A stretch of DNA of 64,000 nucleotides from JACCTU01 sp963769665 (GTDB lineage: Bacteria > Actinomycetota > Thermoleophilia > Gaiellales > Gaiellaceae), in NCBI GenBank assembly GCA_963769665.1, contig CAVYMQ010000003.1, positions 1,674,001 through 1,738,000 on the forward strand, written 5' to 3'. The notes beneath the pieces were generated by a model. It had not been told where the DNA came from. It searched no databases and worked only from the letters and a program-made list of their open reading frames with translations. Below are positions 1-8,164 of this stretch, piece by piece (position 1 is the stretch's first letter; every line of letters starts with the position of its first letter). Both the position numbers and the translations under genes were made by a program.

Positions 1-1
1 G

Positions 2-328
2 CCCGGAGTCGCGGCCATGCTTCGGATCTTCCCGCCGGCCGGCGTCGCGACGGTCAGCCTGACGGTGGCAGCACCTGACGTCGAGGCACCTCGCGCGGTG
101 CGGGTGGGGCCGCAGTCGTTCGGGCTTGGCTCGACGGAGACGCGCGAGCTCGTGCTCGAGGTCTGCGTCCCGGAGGGCGGTTACGCCGACCTGCCGATCG
201 AGGCCGACGGCGCGACCTCGGTACGTGGGATCCCGATCGCGCCTCCGTACAGCGATCGTTTTCGGGAGGTCGGCGTGCAGCTCTCGCAGATCCGCACGGT
301 TGCAACGGGTCGGACCTGCCAAACGTAG
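2..328 (+). CDS. C-terminal fragment of unrecognised protein (5' end outside window)
   Basis: An open frame runs in from the window edge and stops at 328, 9 bases before the next gene. The visible 109 residues are rich in beta-forming stretches, with alternating hydrophobics and no cysteine pair apart from single Cys residues. This would fit an extracellular or beta-sandwich tail of a larger protein, possibly a membrane glycosyltransferase-like protein, but no family is recognisable. The apparent ATG at 17 is probably internal. Confidence 0.5.
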   Translation, partial: PGVAAMLRIFPPAGVATVSLTVAAPDVEAPRAVRVGPQSFGLGSTETRELVLEVCVPEGGYADLPIEADGATSVRGIPIAPPYSDRFREVGVQLSQIRTVATGRTCQT

Positions 329-337
329 ACTCAGCGC

Positions 338-1624
338 GTGGCCAGTCCGCCGACGCACGCGCCGGAGCAGACCTTCGAGTGGGACACGCCGCTCTTCCGG
401 CAGGCGCTGACGCAGTTCGAGGAGGCGCTTCCGTTTGCCGACGTCCCCGATGAGGTGGCAGAGCGGCTCCGCTACCCGGAGCGTTCGCTCGTCTCGAGCG
501 TGCCCGTGCGGCGCGACGACGGGACCCTCAGCGTCTTCGCCGGCTACCGGGTCCAGCACTCGAGCGTGCTGGGGCCGACGAAGGGCGGGATCCGCTACGA
601 CGAGAACGTCTCGCTCGGCGAATGCGCTGCGCTCGCGATGTGGATGACCTGGAAGTGCTCGCTGCTCAAGCTTCCGTACGGCGGCGCGAAGGGCGGCGTG
701 CGCTGCAACCCGCGCGCGCTCAGCCAGGCGGAGCTGCAGCGGCTGACCCGGCGCTACACGATCGAGTTGCGCGACTTCATCGGTCCGCAGGAAGACATCC
801 CCGCGCCCGACATGGCGACGAACGAGCAGACGATGGCCTGGATGATGGACACGTATTCGATGCAGCACGGGTACGCGGTTCCGGAGGTCGTGACGGGCAA
901 GCCGATACCGCTCGGCGGGTCCGTGTTCCGCCGCGAGGCCACGGGTGCCGGTGTTGTGATGGTGATCGAGCGCGCGTGCGCGCGGCTCGGTTGGAACCTC
1001 GCGGTCCAGCGTTGCGTCGTGCAGGGCTTCGGGAACGTCGGCGGCGTCGCGGCGCAGGAGCTTGCCGACCGAGGGGCGAGCGTGATCGCGGTCGCGGACA
1101 TCTCCGGCGGGATCTACTCGCCGAGCGGCATCGACGTCGCGAACGCTCACGCATGGGTCGCCGAGCACGGATCGCTGGCCGACTTCCCGAACGTCGAGCG
1201 CGTCACGAACGCCGAGCTGCTCGAGCTCCCCAACGACATCCTCGTCCTCGCGGCGCTCGAGGACCAGCTCACCGCTGAGAACGCGCACCGCATCGACACG
1301 AAGCTGGTCGCGGAGGGCGCCAACGGCCCGACCGACAACGACGCGGACGCGATCCTCGTCGAGCGGGGGATCCCGGTGCTGCCCGACGTCCTCACGAACG
1401 CGGGCGGCGTCACCGTTTCCTACTTCGAGTGGGTGCAGGACCTCGGCCGGCTGTTCTGGACACGCGACGAGATCCGCGCGCGACTCGCCGAGAAACTCGG
1501 CGACGCGTTCGACCGCGTCTGGAACCTCTCCGAGCAGCGCGACCTGACGCTCCGCAACGCCGCGCTCGTCGGCGGGATCCGCGAGGTCGCGGCGGCACTC
1601 GAGGCGCGCGGCATCTACCCATGA
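338..1624 (+). CDS. gdhA: Glu/Leu/Phe/Val dehydrogenase (glutamate dehydrogenase)
   Basis: This 428-aa protein catalyses reversible NAD(P)-dependent oxidative deamination of an amino acid, most likely glutamate to 2-oxoglutarate and ammonia, in the cytosol. The family dimerisation/catalytic half carries KGGIRY (82-87), the catalytic-lysine motif GGAKGGV with Lys118, and APDM near 156-159. The C-terminal Rossmann half has GFGNVG at 230-235. The length is normal for the small hexameric class. The GTG start at 338 follows the preceding stop by 9 bases. The stop overlaps the start of the CBS gene (ATGA), so the two are translationally coupled. Substrate (Glu against Leu/Phe) is inferred from overall likeness only. 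Confidence 0.93.
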   Translation: MASPPTHAPEQTFEWDTPLFRQALTQFEEALPFADVPDEVAERLRYPERSLVSSVPVRRDDGTLSVFAGYRVQHSSVLGPTKGGIRYDENVSLGECAALAMWMTWKCSLLKLPYGGAKGGVRCNPRALSQAELQRLTRRYTIELRDFIGPQEDIPAPDMATNEQTMAWMMDTYSMQHGYAVPEVVTGKPIPLGGSVFRREATGAGVVMVIERACARLGWNLAVQRCVVQGFGNVGGVAAQELADRGASVIAVADISGGIYSPSGIDVANAHAWVAEHGSLADFPNVERVTNAELLELPNDILVLAALEDQLTAENAHRIDTKLVAEGANGPTDNDADAILVERGIPVLPDVLTNAGGVTVSYFEWVQDLGRLFWTRDEIRARLAEKLGDAFDRVWNLSEQRDLTLRNAALVGGIREVAAALEARGIYP

Positions 1625-2025
1625 GCTCCAGAGTCCGCGACGCGATGATCGTCGACCCGCCCGCGCTCGAGGGATCTGCGAGCGCGCAGGAGGCGGGGCA
1701 GCTCTTCCTGCGGCCGGAGGTGCGGAACGTCCTCGTGTGCGAGAGCGGTCGCCTGACCGGGATCGTCACGCGCAAGACGCTCGTCCGCGAGGTCGTCGCG
1801 ACGGGCTCCGACCCGAGCGCGACGCTGCTCCGCGACATCGCGGAGGAACCGCTGTTCACGATCGACGCCGACGCCGAGCTCGAGGAGGCGTTCCGCGAGC
1901 TCGAGGCGCGCGACTTCGAGCGGGTGCCCGTCGTCGAGGACGGGCGTCTCGTAGGGGTGCTCTCGCGCGCGGTCGTTCAGCGCCGGCTCGCCGAAGACGA
2001 GCCACCCGCAGAGGAAGCCGACTAG
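1621..2025 (+). CDS. CBS-domain pair protein
   Basis: This 134-aa protein consists almost entirely of two CBS repeats (about residues 5-60 and 68-125), each ending in the usual G-hydrophobic-hydrophobic-[ST]-R pattern (GIVTRKTL, GVLSRAVV). Such stand-alone pairs bind adenine nucleotides and act as energy sensors or regulators of partner proteins. The ATG start overlaps the glutamate dehydrogenase stop (ATGA), so it may regulate that enzyme or be made in step with it; that is inference. The C terminus is acidic. The gene converges on and overlaps by 4 bases the diguanylate cyclase on the other strand. Confidence 0.85.
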   Translation: MSSRVRDAMIVDPPALEGSASAQEAGQLFLRPEVRNVLVCESGRLTGIVTRKTLVREVVATGSDPSATLLRDIAEEPLFTIDADAELEEAFRELEARDFERVPVVEDGRLVGVLSRAVVQRRLAEDEPPAEEAD

Positions 2026-2849
2026 GCGGGCACGGCGCGCGGTGCCTGCGGCGCGCCCGTGCGGCGTCCGCGGACGAGCTTGCGCGCGTAGAGGCGCTCG
2101 TCGGCGATGCGGATCAAGCCCAGCGCGTTCGAGCCCTCGTCGGGGTACGCGGCCCAACCGAAGGTGACCTTGAGGCCTTGGTCGGTCAGGCGCTGCTCGA
2201 GCCGATTTGCATGGTCCCGCGCAGCGTCCTTGCCGCGGAGCGTCGCGAGGATCGCGAACTCGTCGCCGCCAACTCTGGCGATCCGCTCCTCGGGGCCGAG
2301 GAGCCGGCCGAGCGTGTCGCCCAGTCGCACGAGCACCAGATCGCCCTCGCCGTGTCCATCCGCCGAGTTCAGCTCGCGGAGCCCGTCGAGATCGCCGAGC
2401 AGGATCGCAAACGGTTGCTGAGCCGCGAACCGCTTGTCGACCTCGATCTCGAAGGCGCGGGCGTTCGGCAAGCCGGTCAGCTGGTCGCGGTTCGCGAGCA
2501 CCTCGAGCCGGTCGATCAGCTCACGGTTCTGCTGTGCGAACCAGCCGATGAGCACCCCGGTGAGCGTGTACCCGACGAGGCGGATCGGCGTGCTCACGGT
2601 GAGGAGGTCGATCGTCGGGAGATCGGAGTTGATGATCACCGCGACGGTGTAGAGGGCTGTGGCGACAACCCCGGCCGCGAAGCCCCCGCGCGCGCCGCCC
2701 ACGATCGCGATCACCGCGATCGGCAGGTAGAAGAAGTGACCGAGCCCGAGTCCCGGCGACTCCAGGAACACGAGCCCGAGGAAGATGAGGGCATACGCGA
2801 CCCCGGCGGCGACCAGGAACGCGCGGGAATGGAGGTGAGCCGCAGTCAC
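2022..2849 (-). CDS. Membrane-anchored GGDEF diguanylate cyclase
   Basis: This 275-aa protein begins with about four to five hydrophobic helices (residues 8-105) followed by a GGDEF domain. The active-site loop is intact (GGDEF at 194-198), and the metal/substrate motif GDLDGLRELN...GHGEGD lies at about 152-170. It should make cyclic di-GMP from two GTP at the inner membrane. The usual RxxD inhibitory I-site just before GGDEF is not seen (GPEE instead), so product inhibition through that site is unlikely. The N-terminal membrane region is a probable sensor without a named domain. It is transcribed alone, convergent with the CBS gene. Confidence 0.9.
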   Translation of the reverse strand: MTAAHLHSRAFLVAAGVAYALIFLGLVFLESPGLGLGHFFYLPIAVIAIVGGARGGFAAGVVATALYTVAVIINSDLPTIDLLTVSTPIRLVGYTLTGVLIGWFAQQNRELIDRLEVLANRDQLTGLPNARAFEIEVDKRFAAQQPFAILLGDLDGLRELNSADGHGEGDLVLVRLGDTLGRLLGPEERIARVGGDEFAILATLRGKDAARDHANRLEQRLTDQGLKVTFGWAAYPDEGSNALGLIRIADERLYARKLVRGRRTGAPQAPRAVPA

Positions 2850-2904
2850 GTGCTCAGCGTGTCACGGACCGTGGTTCTTTCGTATCACTCGGACGAGTGA
2901 CTTC

Positions 2905-3822
2905 TCAGCAGCAGGTGTAGGCGCCCGGCGGCGCGTCGCCCTCGACGGGCTCGGGCAGTTCGGCGGCGGCAAGCGCGATTCCGTCCAGGATGTCGTGCTC
3001 GCTCACCCGATACGCGTCGAGCCCGTAGGCGGCGAGCACTTCTCGGGCGATCACGGCGCCGGCGACGATGACCGGCGCGCGCTCGGGCTCGAGCGCAGGT
3101 ACCTCGCGCCGCTGCGCGAGCGGCAACACTGCGAGGCGCTCGAGCTGCCGCTCGACCCCCGCGAGCGAAAGCTCGTGTCCGTGCACGCGCTCGCGGTCGT
3201 ACTCGTCGAGACCGAGGTCGAGCGCTGCCAGCGACGTGATCGTTCCGGCCACGCCGACGGCGCTCGTCGCGTCGAGCGGTGGCAGGACTGTGCGCACGTA
3301 CTGCGCGCAGGCTTCGAGCTCGTCACCGGTCGGCGGATCCGAGTGTAGGTAACGCTCGGTCAGCCGCACCGCGCCGACGTCGAGGCTCGTCCGCGACTCG
3401 ATCGTGACGAGCTCGGTCGAGCCGCCGCCGATGTCGAGCACGAGCGTTCCGGGCTCGATCTCGCCGACGCCGCGCAACATCAGCGCAGCCTCTTCGTCGC
3501 CGGTCAGCAGCTGCGTGGCGAACCCGTACGACCATTCGACCTCGCCGAGGAACGCCTCGCCGTTCTCGGCGTCCCGCACAGCGCTCGTCGCGACGAGCAA
3601 CGTCCGCTCCGCACCGAGCCGCTCCGCCTCGCGCCGGTACTCGGTCAGCACGTTGCGGACGCGTGCGACGGGAAGGGGGAGGAGGCGGTGACGCTCGTCG
3701 ACGCCCTCGCCGAGCCGCGTGATCTCGGTGCGACGCACGAGCTCGCGCAATCCGCTGTCGTCGACGTCGGCGACGAGCAGGCGCGTCGTGTTCGTGCCCT
3801 GGTCGATCGCTGCGACGCGCAC
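2905..3822 (-). CDS. ppx: Ppx/GppA-family exopolyphosphatase
   Basis: This 305-aa member of the actin-like Ppx/GppA family hydrolyses terminal phosphate from polyphosphate or pppGpp. The N-terminal phosphate-binding strand AIDQGTNTTRLL is at residues 5-16, and the second glycine-rich motif DIGGGSTEL is at 130-138. The protein has only the short two-lobed core, as in actinobacterial Ppx1/Ppx2-type enzymes, without the C-terminal HD extension of E. coli GppA. The GTG start at 3822 overlaps the last base of the upstream stop codon (TAGTG), implying coupling to the small membrane protein gene. A cysteine pair ends the protein. Confidence 0.88.
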   Translation of the reverse strand: MRVAAIDQGTNTTRLLVADVDDSGLRELVRRTEITRLGEGVDERHRLLPLPVARVRNVLTEYRREAERLGAERTLLVATSAVRDAENGEAFLGEVEWSYGFATQLLTGDEEAALMLRGVGEIEPGTLVLDIGGGSTELVTIESRTSLDVGAVRLTERYLHSDPPTGDELEACAQYVRTVLPPLDATSAVGVAGTITSLAALDLGLDEYDRERVHGHELSLAGVERQLERLAVLPLAQRREVPALEPERAPVIVAGAVIAREVLAAYGLDAYRVSEHDILDGIALAAAELPEPVEGDAPPGAYTCC

Positions 3823-4133
3823 TACTTCTTCGGGTAGACGGCGAGCATGCCCGCCCACTGTCCGCGGACACGGTCGATCGCGCCCGTGAGGATGGCGAGC
3901 CGTGCGCGCGAAGCCTCGAGCCGCGCAGTTGCGGTCGCGAGCCGGTCGAGGCCGCCGGGCTCGAACGCGGACAGCCGTTCGAGCGAGGCGTTGAGCGCGT
4001 CGTTCGCCTGATCGAGCGCGCGGAGGAACGCGCGGCTCGTCCGCCAGAGCTCGTACGAACGTATGCCGACGGGGACCAAAGAGGCTGCAATGGCCAGGAT
4101 TCCGACGACGAGCGCAAGGGTGACGAGCGACAA
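3822..4133 (-). CDS. Small membrane protein, function unknown
   Basis: About 103 residues with one N-terminal transmembrane helix (roughly residues 2-24) followed by a long Ala/Leu/Arg-rich helical segment that could form a coiled coil in the cytoplasm. I chose the TTG at 4133 because longer readings would run into the tRNA gene on the other strand. The stop overlaps the exopolyphosphatase start, so it sits first in a two-gene operon. No family recognised. Confidence 0.6.
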   Translation of the reverse strand: MSLVTLALVVGILAIAASLVPVGIRSYELWRTSRAFLRALDQANDALNASLERLSAFEPGGLDRLATATARLEASRARLAILTGAIDRVRGQWAGMLAVYPKK

Positions 4134-4158
4134 GACGCTGCTATCATGCCCCCAGCGA

Positions 4159-4232
4159 CGCGGGGTGGAGCAGTCAGGTAGCTCGCCGGGCTCATAACCC
4201 GGAGGTCGCAGGTTCAAATCCTGCCCCCGCTA
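4159..4232 (+). tRNA. Initiator tRNA-fMet(CAU)
   Basis: The 74-base cloverleaf has anticodon CAT at 4193-4195, T-arm gcagg/cctgc around ttcaaat, and discriminator A. The initiator hallmarks are visible: the first base C does not pair with position 72 (T), and the anticodon stem carries three consecutive G:C pairs next to the loop. CCA is not encoded. The 3' 42 bases (4191-4232) are repeated exactly at 45120-45161, so this gene is the left boundary of an integrated element that restored the tRNA. Confidence 0.96.
4191..4232 (+). repeat. attL: 42-bp direct repeat at tRNA 3' half
   Basis: The block from the anticodon loop to the end of the tRNA is identical over 42 bp to 45120-45161, and the bases on either side differ (G/C here, A/T there). 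Integration of tyrosine-recombinase elements commonly uses the anticodon-loop to T-arm segment, so this is the likely left attachment site. Confidence 0.9.
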
Positions 4233-4236
4233 CTGC

Positions 4237-4261
4237 AAAGGCCCCCGGAAACGGGGCCTTT
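4237..4261 (+). terminator. Hairpin terminator after tRNA-fMet
   Basis: AAAGGCCCC and GGGGCCTTT form a strong stem around a short loop, followed by a T-rich stretch. A near copy follows the pseudo-tRNA at 5434-5457. The flank of the right-hand repeat has a different terminator, so this one probably came with the element. Confidence 0.8.
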
Positions 4262-4291
4262 CTGTTCTCATAGAAGAAGGCGCGTGCCGAA

Positions 4292-4312
4292 ACTTTTGCC
4301 CAACTTTTGCCC
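4292..4312 (+). repeat. Tandem TTTTGCCC motif, copy A
   Basis: ACTTTTGCCC occurs twice in a row 60 bp inside the left attachment repeat. Similar tandem pairs occur at 5491-5509 and 45013-45034, always near a tRNA-derived repeat. Such paired short repeats near att sites could be arm-type integrase binding sites (inference). Confidence 0.6.
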
Positions 4313-4470
4313 GGCGCAAGTGGGAGCGACGGTCAGACCTTCAACGGGGTACGCGGGAGCAACAATCTCGGCGACTCCTCCCCGCCTTCAGCTCATTCAC
4401 GGAGCCCTCCTAGCGGCGCCAACGAGGCCATCTGATCATGCTCTCTAAGCCCGCGCGGCTAGACTGAAGA

Positions 4471-4863
4471 GTGGCCCGGAGGTCGAACCCGGCGCGGCTA
4501 GTGCTTGCCCTGTCCGTCGCGGCGGTGCTCGCGGTCTTTCTCGTCTACGTCTCGTTCGAGGGGGGCGGCACGCCAGCCGTGGAGCCCTCCGAGCTCAAGG
4601 GACGCACCGAGGCCGTAGTGCTCAGCGGCAAGGTCGTCCCCGGCTCCGTGAAGACAGCCGGGGAGGTCACCCGCTTCCGGCTCCGCGATGTGGAGGGCAC
4701 CGCGACTGTGCCCGTGACCTATTCGGGCGGGCTGCCCGACCAGTTCAAGGCGAACCGCGATCTTCGCTTGAACGGACAGTTGCTGCAAGGCGTGTTCGTG
4801 GGCCAGCCTGGGACGATGGTCACGAAGTGCCCCTCAAAGTACGCGCCGAAGCAATCGAGCTAG
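4471..4863 (+). CDS. ccmE: CcmE-like cytochrome c maturation heme chaperone (CXXXY type)
   Basis: This 130-aa protein has an N-terminal membrane anchor (about residues 9-27) followed by a small OB-fold-like domain. Family cues are the PSEL segment, VPVTYSGGLPDQF and a C-terminal CPSKYAP. CcmE carries heme covalently and hands it to apocytochrome c outside the membrane. The classical site is H-x3-Y (HDEKY); here the histidine is replaced by Cys (C-P-S-K-Y), the variant known from archaea and some Gram-positive and delta-proteobacterial CcmE. No other ccm gene is in the window. The GTG start at 4471 follows a gaagag-like ribosome site. It lies between tRNA copies 1 and 2. Confidence 0.8.
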   Translation: MARRSNPARLVLALSVAAVLAVFLVYVSFEGGGTPAVEPSELKGRTEAVVLSGKVVPGSVKTAGEVTRFRLRDVEGTATVPVTYSGGLPDQFKANRDLRLNGQLLQGVFVGQPGTMVTKCPSKYAPKQSS

Positions 4864-5370
4864 GGCAATGGCGGAGTCGCGGCAGATCCTCGGAGCTTGC
4901 GGCGGGCCGCGACGGCAACACACCCCGCTCCCAGCCCCGTCGAAGCCTAGGACGTGCTCGGCCCGTCAAGGGCGGCCTGCGGGCGTCCGCTTCGCGGCAA
5001 ACCCTTGACCGGCCTGCGCGCGCCCTGGCACACCGTCGGCTGGTCGGGGCAGACTTTTATGGACATCGGCGGTTCAATCGCGCCGACCGCTCGACAAACT
5101 TTTCACTGGAAGCTCTAGCAAGCTCCTTGCAGTGAAGCGTCGAGGGCGGTGGCGTAGCGCCGACCATCTTGCCTTTTACTTAATCGGCAAACGAAACTCG
5201 GAGACGGGCCGAAGTCCCTGGGCGATCGGGCGCGCGCTCAGGCCGTTCTGGCTGCGGCGACTGTTGTCGCCTGTGGGTCGGTATAGCCGCGTTCCGTTCT
5301 TGTTGGTCAGAACGCTCCGCCCGACGCTCACGCCGACCTAGTTCGACGCAATAGCTACCACGACGGCGCA
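4864..5370. other. No confident gene
   Basis: The 507 bp between ccmE and the tRNA pseudogene contain short open frames of arginine-rich composition on both strands but no recognisable protein, ribosome site or RNA gene. One inverted repeat (4965-5009) is listed separately. It looks like decayed element sequence. Confidence 0.5.
4965..5009. repeat. Inverted repeat GTCAAGGG ... CCCTTGAC
   Basis: Eight-base perfect arms are separated by 29 GC-rich bases. It could be a hairpin or a recombination-site remnant; no function is assigned. Confidence 0.4.
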
Positions 5371-5429
5371 GCGGGGTGCTGCAGAGCGCATAACCCGGAT
5401 GTCGCAGGTTCAAATCCCTGCCCCCACTA
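5371..5429 (+). pseudogene. Decayed tRNA-fMet copy (second att-like site)
   Basis: The sequence matches the tRNA at 4159 at the 5' acceptor (gcggggtg) and from the anticodon loop to the 3' end (cataacccgga, gtcgcaggttcaaatc). About 18 bases of the D-arm region are missing, and point changes and one insertion disturb the T-stem and acceptor. It is followed by a near copy of the same terminator and by a TTTTGCCC pair. It is best read as the boundary of a second, nested or tandem insertion. Confidence 0.75.
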
Positions 5430-5433
5430 CTCG

Positions 5434-5457
5434 AAAGGCCCCGGAAACGGGGCTTTT
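5434..5457 (+). terminator. Hairpin terminator after pseudo-tRNA
   Basis: AAAGGCCCC and GGGGCTTTT flank a GGAAAC loop. It is nearly identical to 4237-4261, showing that the tRNA copy and its 3' flank were duplicated together. Confidence 0.7.
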
Positions 5458-5490
5458 CAGTTCTTCTGAGGGCATACGCATGGCGGATGG

Positions 5491-5509
5491 TTTTGCCCAA
5501 TTCTTGCCC
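5491..5509 (+). repeat. Tandem TTTTGCCC motif, copy B
   Basis: TTTTGCCC AA TTCTTGCCC lies about 60 bp downstream of the pseudo-tRNA, the same spacing as copy A has from the intact tRNA. The rest of 5510-5721 shows no gene I can support. Confidence 0.55.
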
Positions 5510-5721
5510 GCTGATCGCATGACTCCCGTCTGCGCGGCGACACCGAGGTTCGTTGCAGATGAGGGCGCGGTCGGACGCAGTGCCCTGGATTCCCACCGCC
5601 GGGACCGTCCACGCGGGCGTCGGACCCCGCGGCGTGGTGAAGGCGTCCAATTCGTGCCGCAAGAACGCTGGGCTGGGCGACGCAGCTCGGGGCGCAGGTC
5701 ATCCGCAATTACACTTAGCCA

Positions 5722-7173
5722 GTGGCGAGGCTACGCGACATTGACCTAGGAAGCACCGACGCCGAGTCAGACGCGCGTCTTGGCGAGTACTTCGTGCAGA
5801 CCGAGTACGTTCGCGCGGCGCTCGACGGAAGTAGTACCACCTTCCTCGGCAGGAAGGGCTCAGGCAAGACTGCTCTCTTCCAGCAGTTGCCGGACCTCTA
5901 CCGCAATGCCGGAAGGCCGATCATCACGATCGCGGTAACCCCGGATGAGTACGCCTGGGCCGCTCTACGCGAGTACACCGAGCAGGGCATCACGGCCGAG
6001 GCAGCGCATACCAATGCCTGGAAACTGACTCTCTCCATGCGGCTCGCGTCCGAACTCACCGTGCTCGAACGAGAATGGAGTGACGAAGGCGCCGCCGCAA
6101 TCAAGGTGCTTGAGCAGTTTCTTCGCGAGAACTACGGCTCACCGAACATCGATCTGAAGAGCGCTGCCACGAAAATCCTCACGGGACTGAAGGGGTTCAA
6201 CCTCAGCGCGTTCGGTTTTGGCCTCGGCTTCGACCGCGAGCTACCCGCCGAACGCCTACTCACTCCCACCGTCATCGAACAGCTCCTCGAGGTCGTCGCC
6301 GTCTGCCTCAAAGAGGTTGGCGTCGTCGTTCTTGTGGACCGCCTCGATGACTCCTGGGACGGGACGGATCAATCGAAGACGCTTCTGATCGGACTCCTGA
6401 AAGCCGCCAAGTCCCTCAACGATCAATTCGGCCTGACGCACGACGACACGGGCCTCGAAATCATCGTATTCCTTCGTTCCGACATTTATGCCGGGCTCGA
6501 CTTCGACGAAAAGGATAAGCATCGGTCGCGTGAACACTGGATCACATGGACCAGTCAGGAGCTCCGCTCGATGATCGAGGCGAGACTTCCCGACGGTGAG
6601 ACCATCGACTCCATTCTCGAAGAGGGCAACATGCGCCAGTCGACTGCGCCGTTCGACTACATCGTTCAGCGGACATTTCTACGGCCGCGTGAAGTCATTC
6701 AGTACCTGACCGAATCGAAGCGGCGAGGTGATCCCGATGCGGCATTCATCTCGAAGGAAAACATCAAGGACGCCGAAGCCACGTACAGTCGGTGGAAGGT
6801 CGAGGATTTGAAACAGGAGTACCGCAAGGCGATCCCCGAACTGCCGCTTCTGTTGGAGGCCCTTCGTCAGGGCGTTCACCGGTACGACTCGCTTGGTGAG
6901 CTGGAGGACCTGATCACTCAGCGAGCGAAGGATACGGCCGCTGCTCGCGGAAGCCGGTGGGGCCTTGACCAGCTGTTCGACGCGTCCGCAATCGGTGTCC
7001 GGCCTAACCTCAGCGGGGCTATCCGATACAAGAGTGAGGACAGCGAGTTGCAGTTGCCGCTCGACGGGGCGGTATACGTCCATCCAAGCTTGCGACTTGG
7101 TCTGAACATCGTTGAGCGTCGGGCTGAAGCTACTGCCCCTGAGACCGAGCCGCAGGCGGCTGAAACCGAATAA
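5722..7173 (+). CDS. P-loop ATPase, Sll1717-like family
   Basis: This 483-aa protein has Walker A GRKGSGKT at residues 43-50 and a Walker B-like strand VVVLVDRLDD at 201-210, followed by helical segments. The pattern matches the STAND/KAP-like Sll1717 group of cytosolic ATPases, often found in mobile or defence islands. Residues 270-430 hold an arginine-containing helical lid, and the C terminus is acidic (ends with repeated E/T). The GTG start at 5722 is the first in frame. It is convergent with the six-gene operon that ends at 7298 and could be a functional partner or a separate cargo gene. Molecular role unknown. Confidence 0.75.
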   Translation: MARLRDIDLGSTDAESDARLGEYFVQTEYVRAALDGSSTTFLGRKGSGKTALFQQLPDLYRNAGRPIITIAVTPDEYAWAALREYTEQGITAEAAHTNAWKLTLSMRLASELTVLEREWSDEGAAAIKVLEQFLRENYGSPNIDLKSAATKILTGLKGFNLSAFGFGLGFDRELPAERLLTPTVIEQLLEVVAVCLKEVGVVVLVDRLDDSWDGTDQSKTLLIGLLKAAKSLNDQFGLTHDDTGLEIIVFLRSDIYAGLDFDEKDKHRSREHWITWTSQELRSMIEARLPDGETIDSILEEGNMRQSTAPFDYIVQRTFLRPREVIQYLTESKRRGDPDAAFISKENIKDAEATYSRWKVEDLKQEYRKAIPELPLLLEALRQGVHRYDSLGELEDLITQRAKDTAAARGSRWGLDQLFDASAIGVRPNLSGAIRYKSEDSELQLPLDGAVYVHPSLRLGLNIVERRAEATAPETEPQAAETE

Positions 7174-7297
7174 CTCGCTCCACGAGCACGGGCTCTTGAC
7201 CGCGTAACGCTCCTGGATGTTCGCGAGACTCCTCGTTCGTCAGCTTCATTCGTCACCGGTTCTCAGGACAGGAGACGTGGAGGTCATTCGAGGCGGC

Positions 7298-8164
7298 TCA
7301 ACGTCCGAGTACAAGCGCACCAACGTCAGCGACAGGCCACGGGCTCGAGTCGTCATAGAGGACGCAGGCGGTTCCGACGATGCATGAGGCAAGACCCGTG
7401 GCGGCTGCGCAAAGCTGCATGGTCGCGAGGAGGGCGCCAGCATCCCGGAGCACAAAGCTTGCACCACCTGGATAGCGGCTGAGCGTGCGTTCGAAGTGGG
7501 CGACCGCAAAGATCACTGCGGCTGGCTTGTCGCCGCCTTGAAGGGCCTCGCACGCACGCGTGACGGCAGTACTCCCGCGGTCAGCGCCTCCAATGTCCTC
7601 GACGAGTTCACAGGTGTAAGGATCGAAGAACCAGACGCCGCGATTGAGGTCAGCGACACTCTCCGCAACGACCACCAGCTCAATCGGGTGCCGGCCCCCA
7701 GCTGAGGGCGTTGGTCGCTCGGTCGCCGTGAAACCGTCTGGCGCTTGCCACCATGCTTGGACTCGCGCTGCGGGGACCAACACGTCGGCGAGGTCGCTAA
7801 GCGTTATGGGCGCGAATGAGCGCTGCGAGCGCCGCGTAGCGAGGACGTCGTAAAACATACGGTCGGTTGGGCTCGCATGATGACCGATTGCCAGGCGTTC
7901 CCCACTGCGCGATTGTGCGCTCTCGGAAGCACTGGCGTGGTTGGTGTGCATTGGTCTGACGAGGCGAGACTCTGCGAGGATGCCCAGGGTGGACGCTGTC
8001 GGGCTGGGATAGCCCCAGTCGCCAGTGGCAACACCGCGCAGCAAAGCCTCAAGGGACTCTCGCAGTGCTGACGCTGCCTCGCCGCCGAGCGTGGCGCTGC
8101 GACCGTCATCGGTGCTGACTACGAGTCGCCCACCTTCAAGTCGAACCGTCAGGGGGTCCGTCAC
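7298..8164 (-). CDS. SagB-like nitroreductase-fold dehydrogenase
   Basis: This 288-aa protein has an FMN-dependent nitroreductase fold of the SagB/ThcOx type. Residues 1-80 form a less conserved region. The core then starts at RRSQRSFAPITLSDL and contains TPSAGGRHPIEL and VLRDAGALLATMQLCAAA, the two signature segments of this family. Related enzymes oxidise azolines in peptides or act on other modified groups. The GTG start at 8164 overlaps the QueC-like stop (GTGA), and it is the last gene of the operon. In this context it may oxidise or reduce the product of the QueC-like/NDT enzymes; that is inference. Confidence 0.8.
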   Translation of the reverse strand: MTDPLTVRLEGGRLVVSTDDGRSATLGGEAASALRESLEALLRGVATGDWGYPSPTASTLGILAESRLVRPMHTNHASASESAQSRSGERLAIGHHASPTDRMFYDVLATRRSQRSFAPITLSDLADVLVPAARVQAWWQAPDGFTATERPTPSAGGRHPIELVVVAESVADLNRGVWFFDPYTCELVEDIGGADRGSTAVTRACEALQGGDKPAAVIFAVAHFERTLSRYPGGASFVLRDAGALLATMQLCAAATGLASCIVGTACVLYDDSSPWPVADVGALVLGR

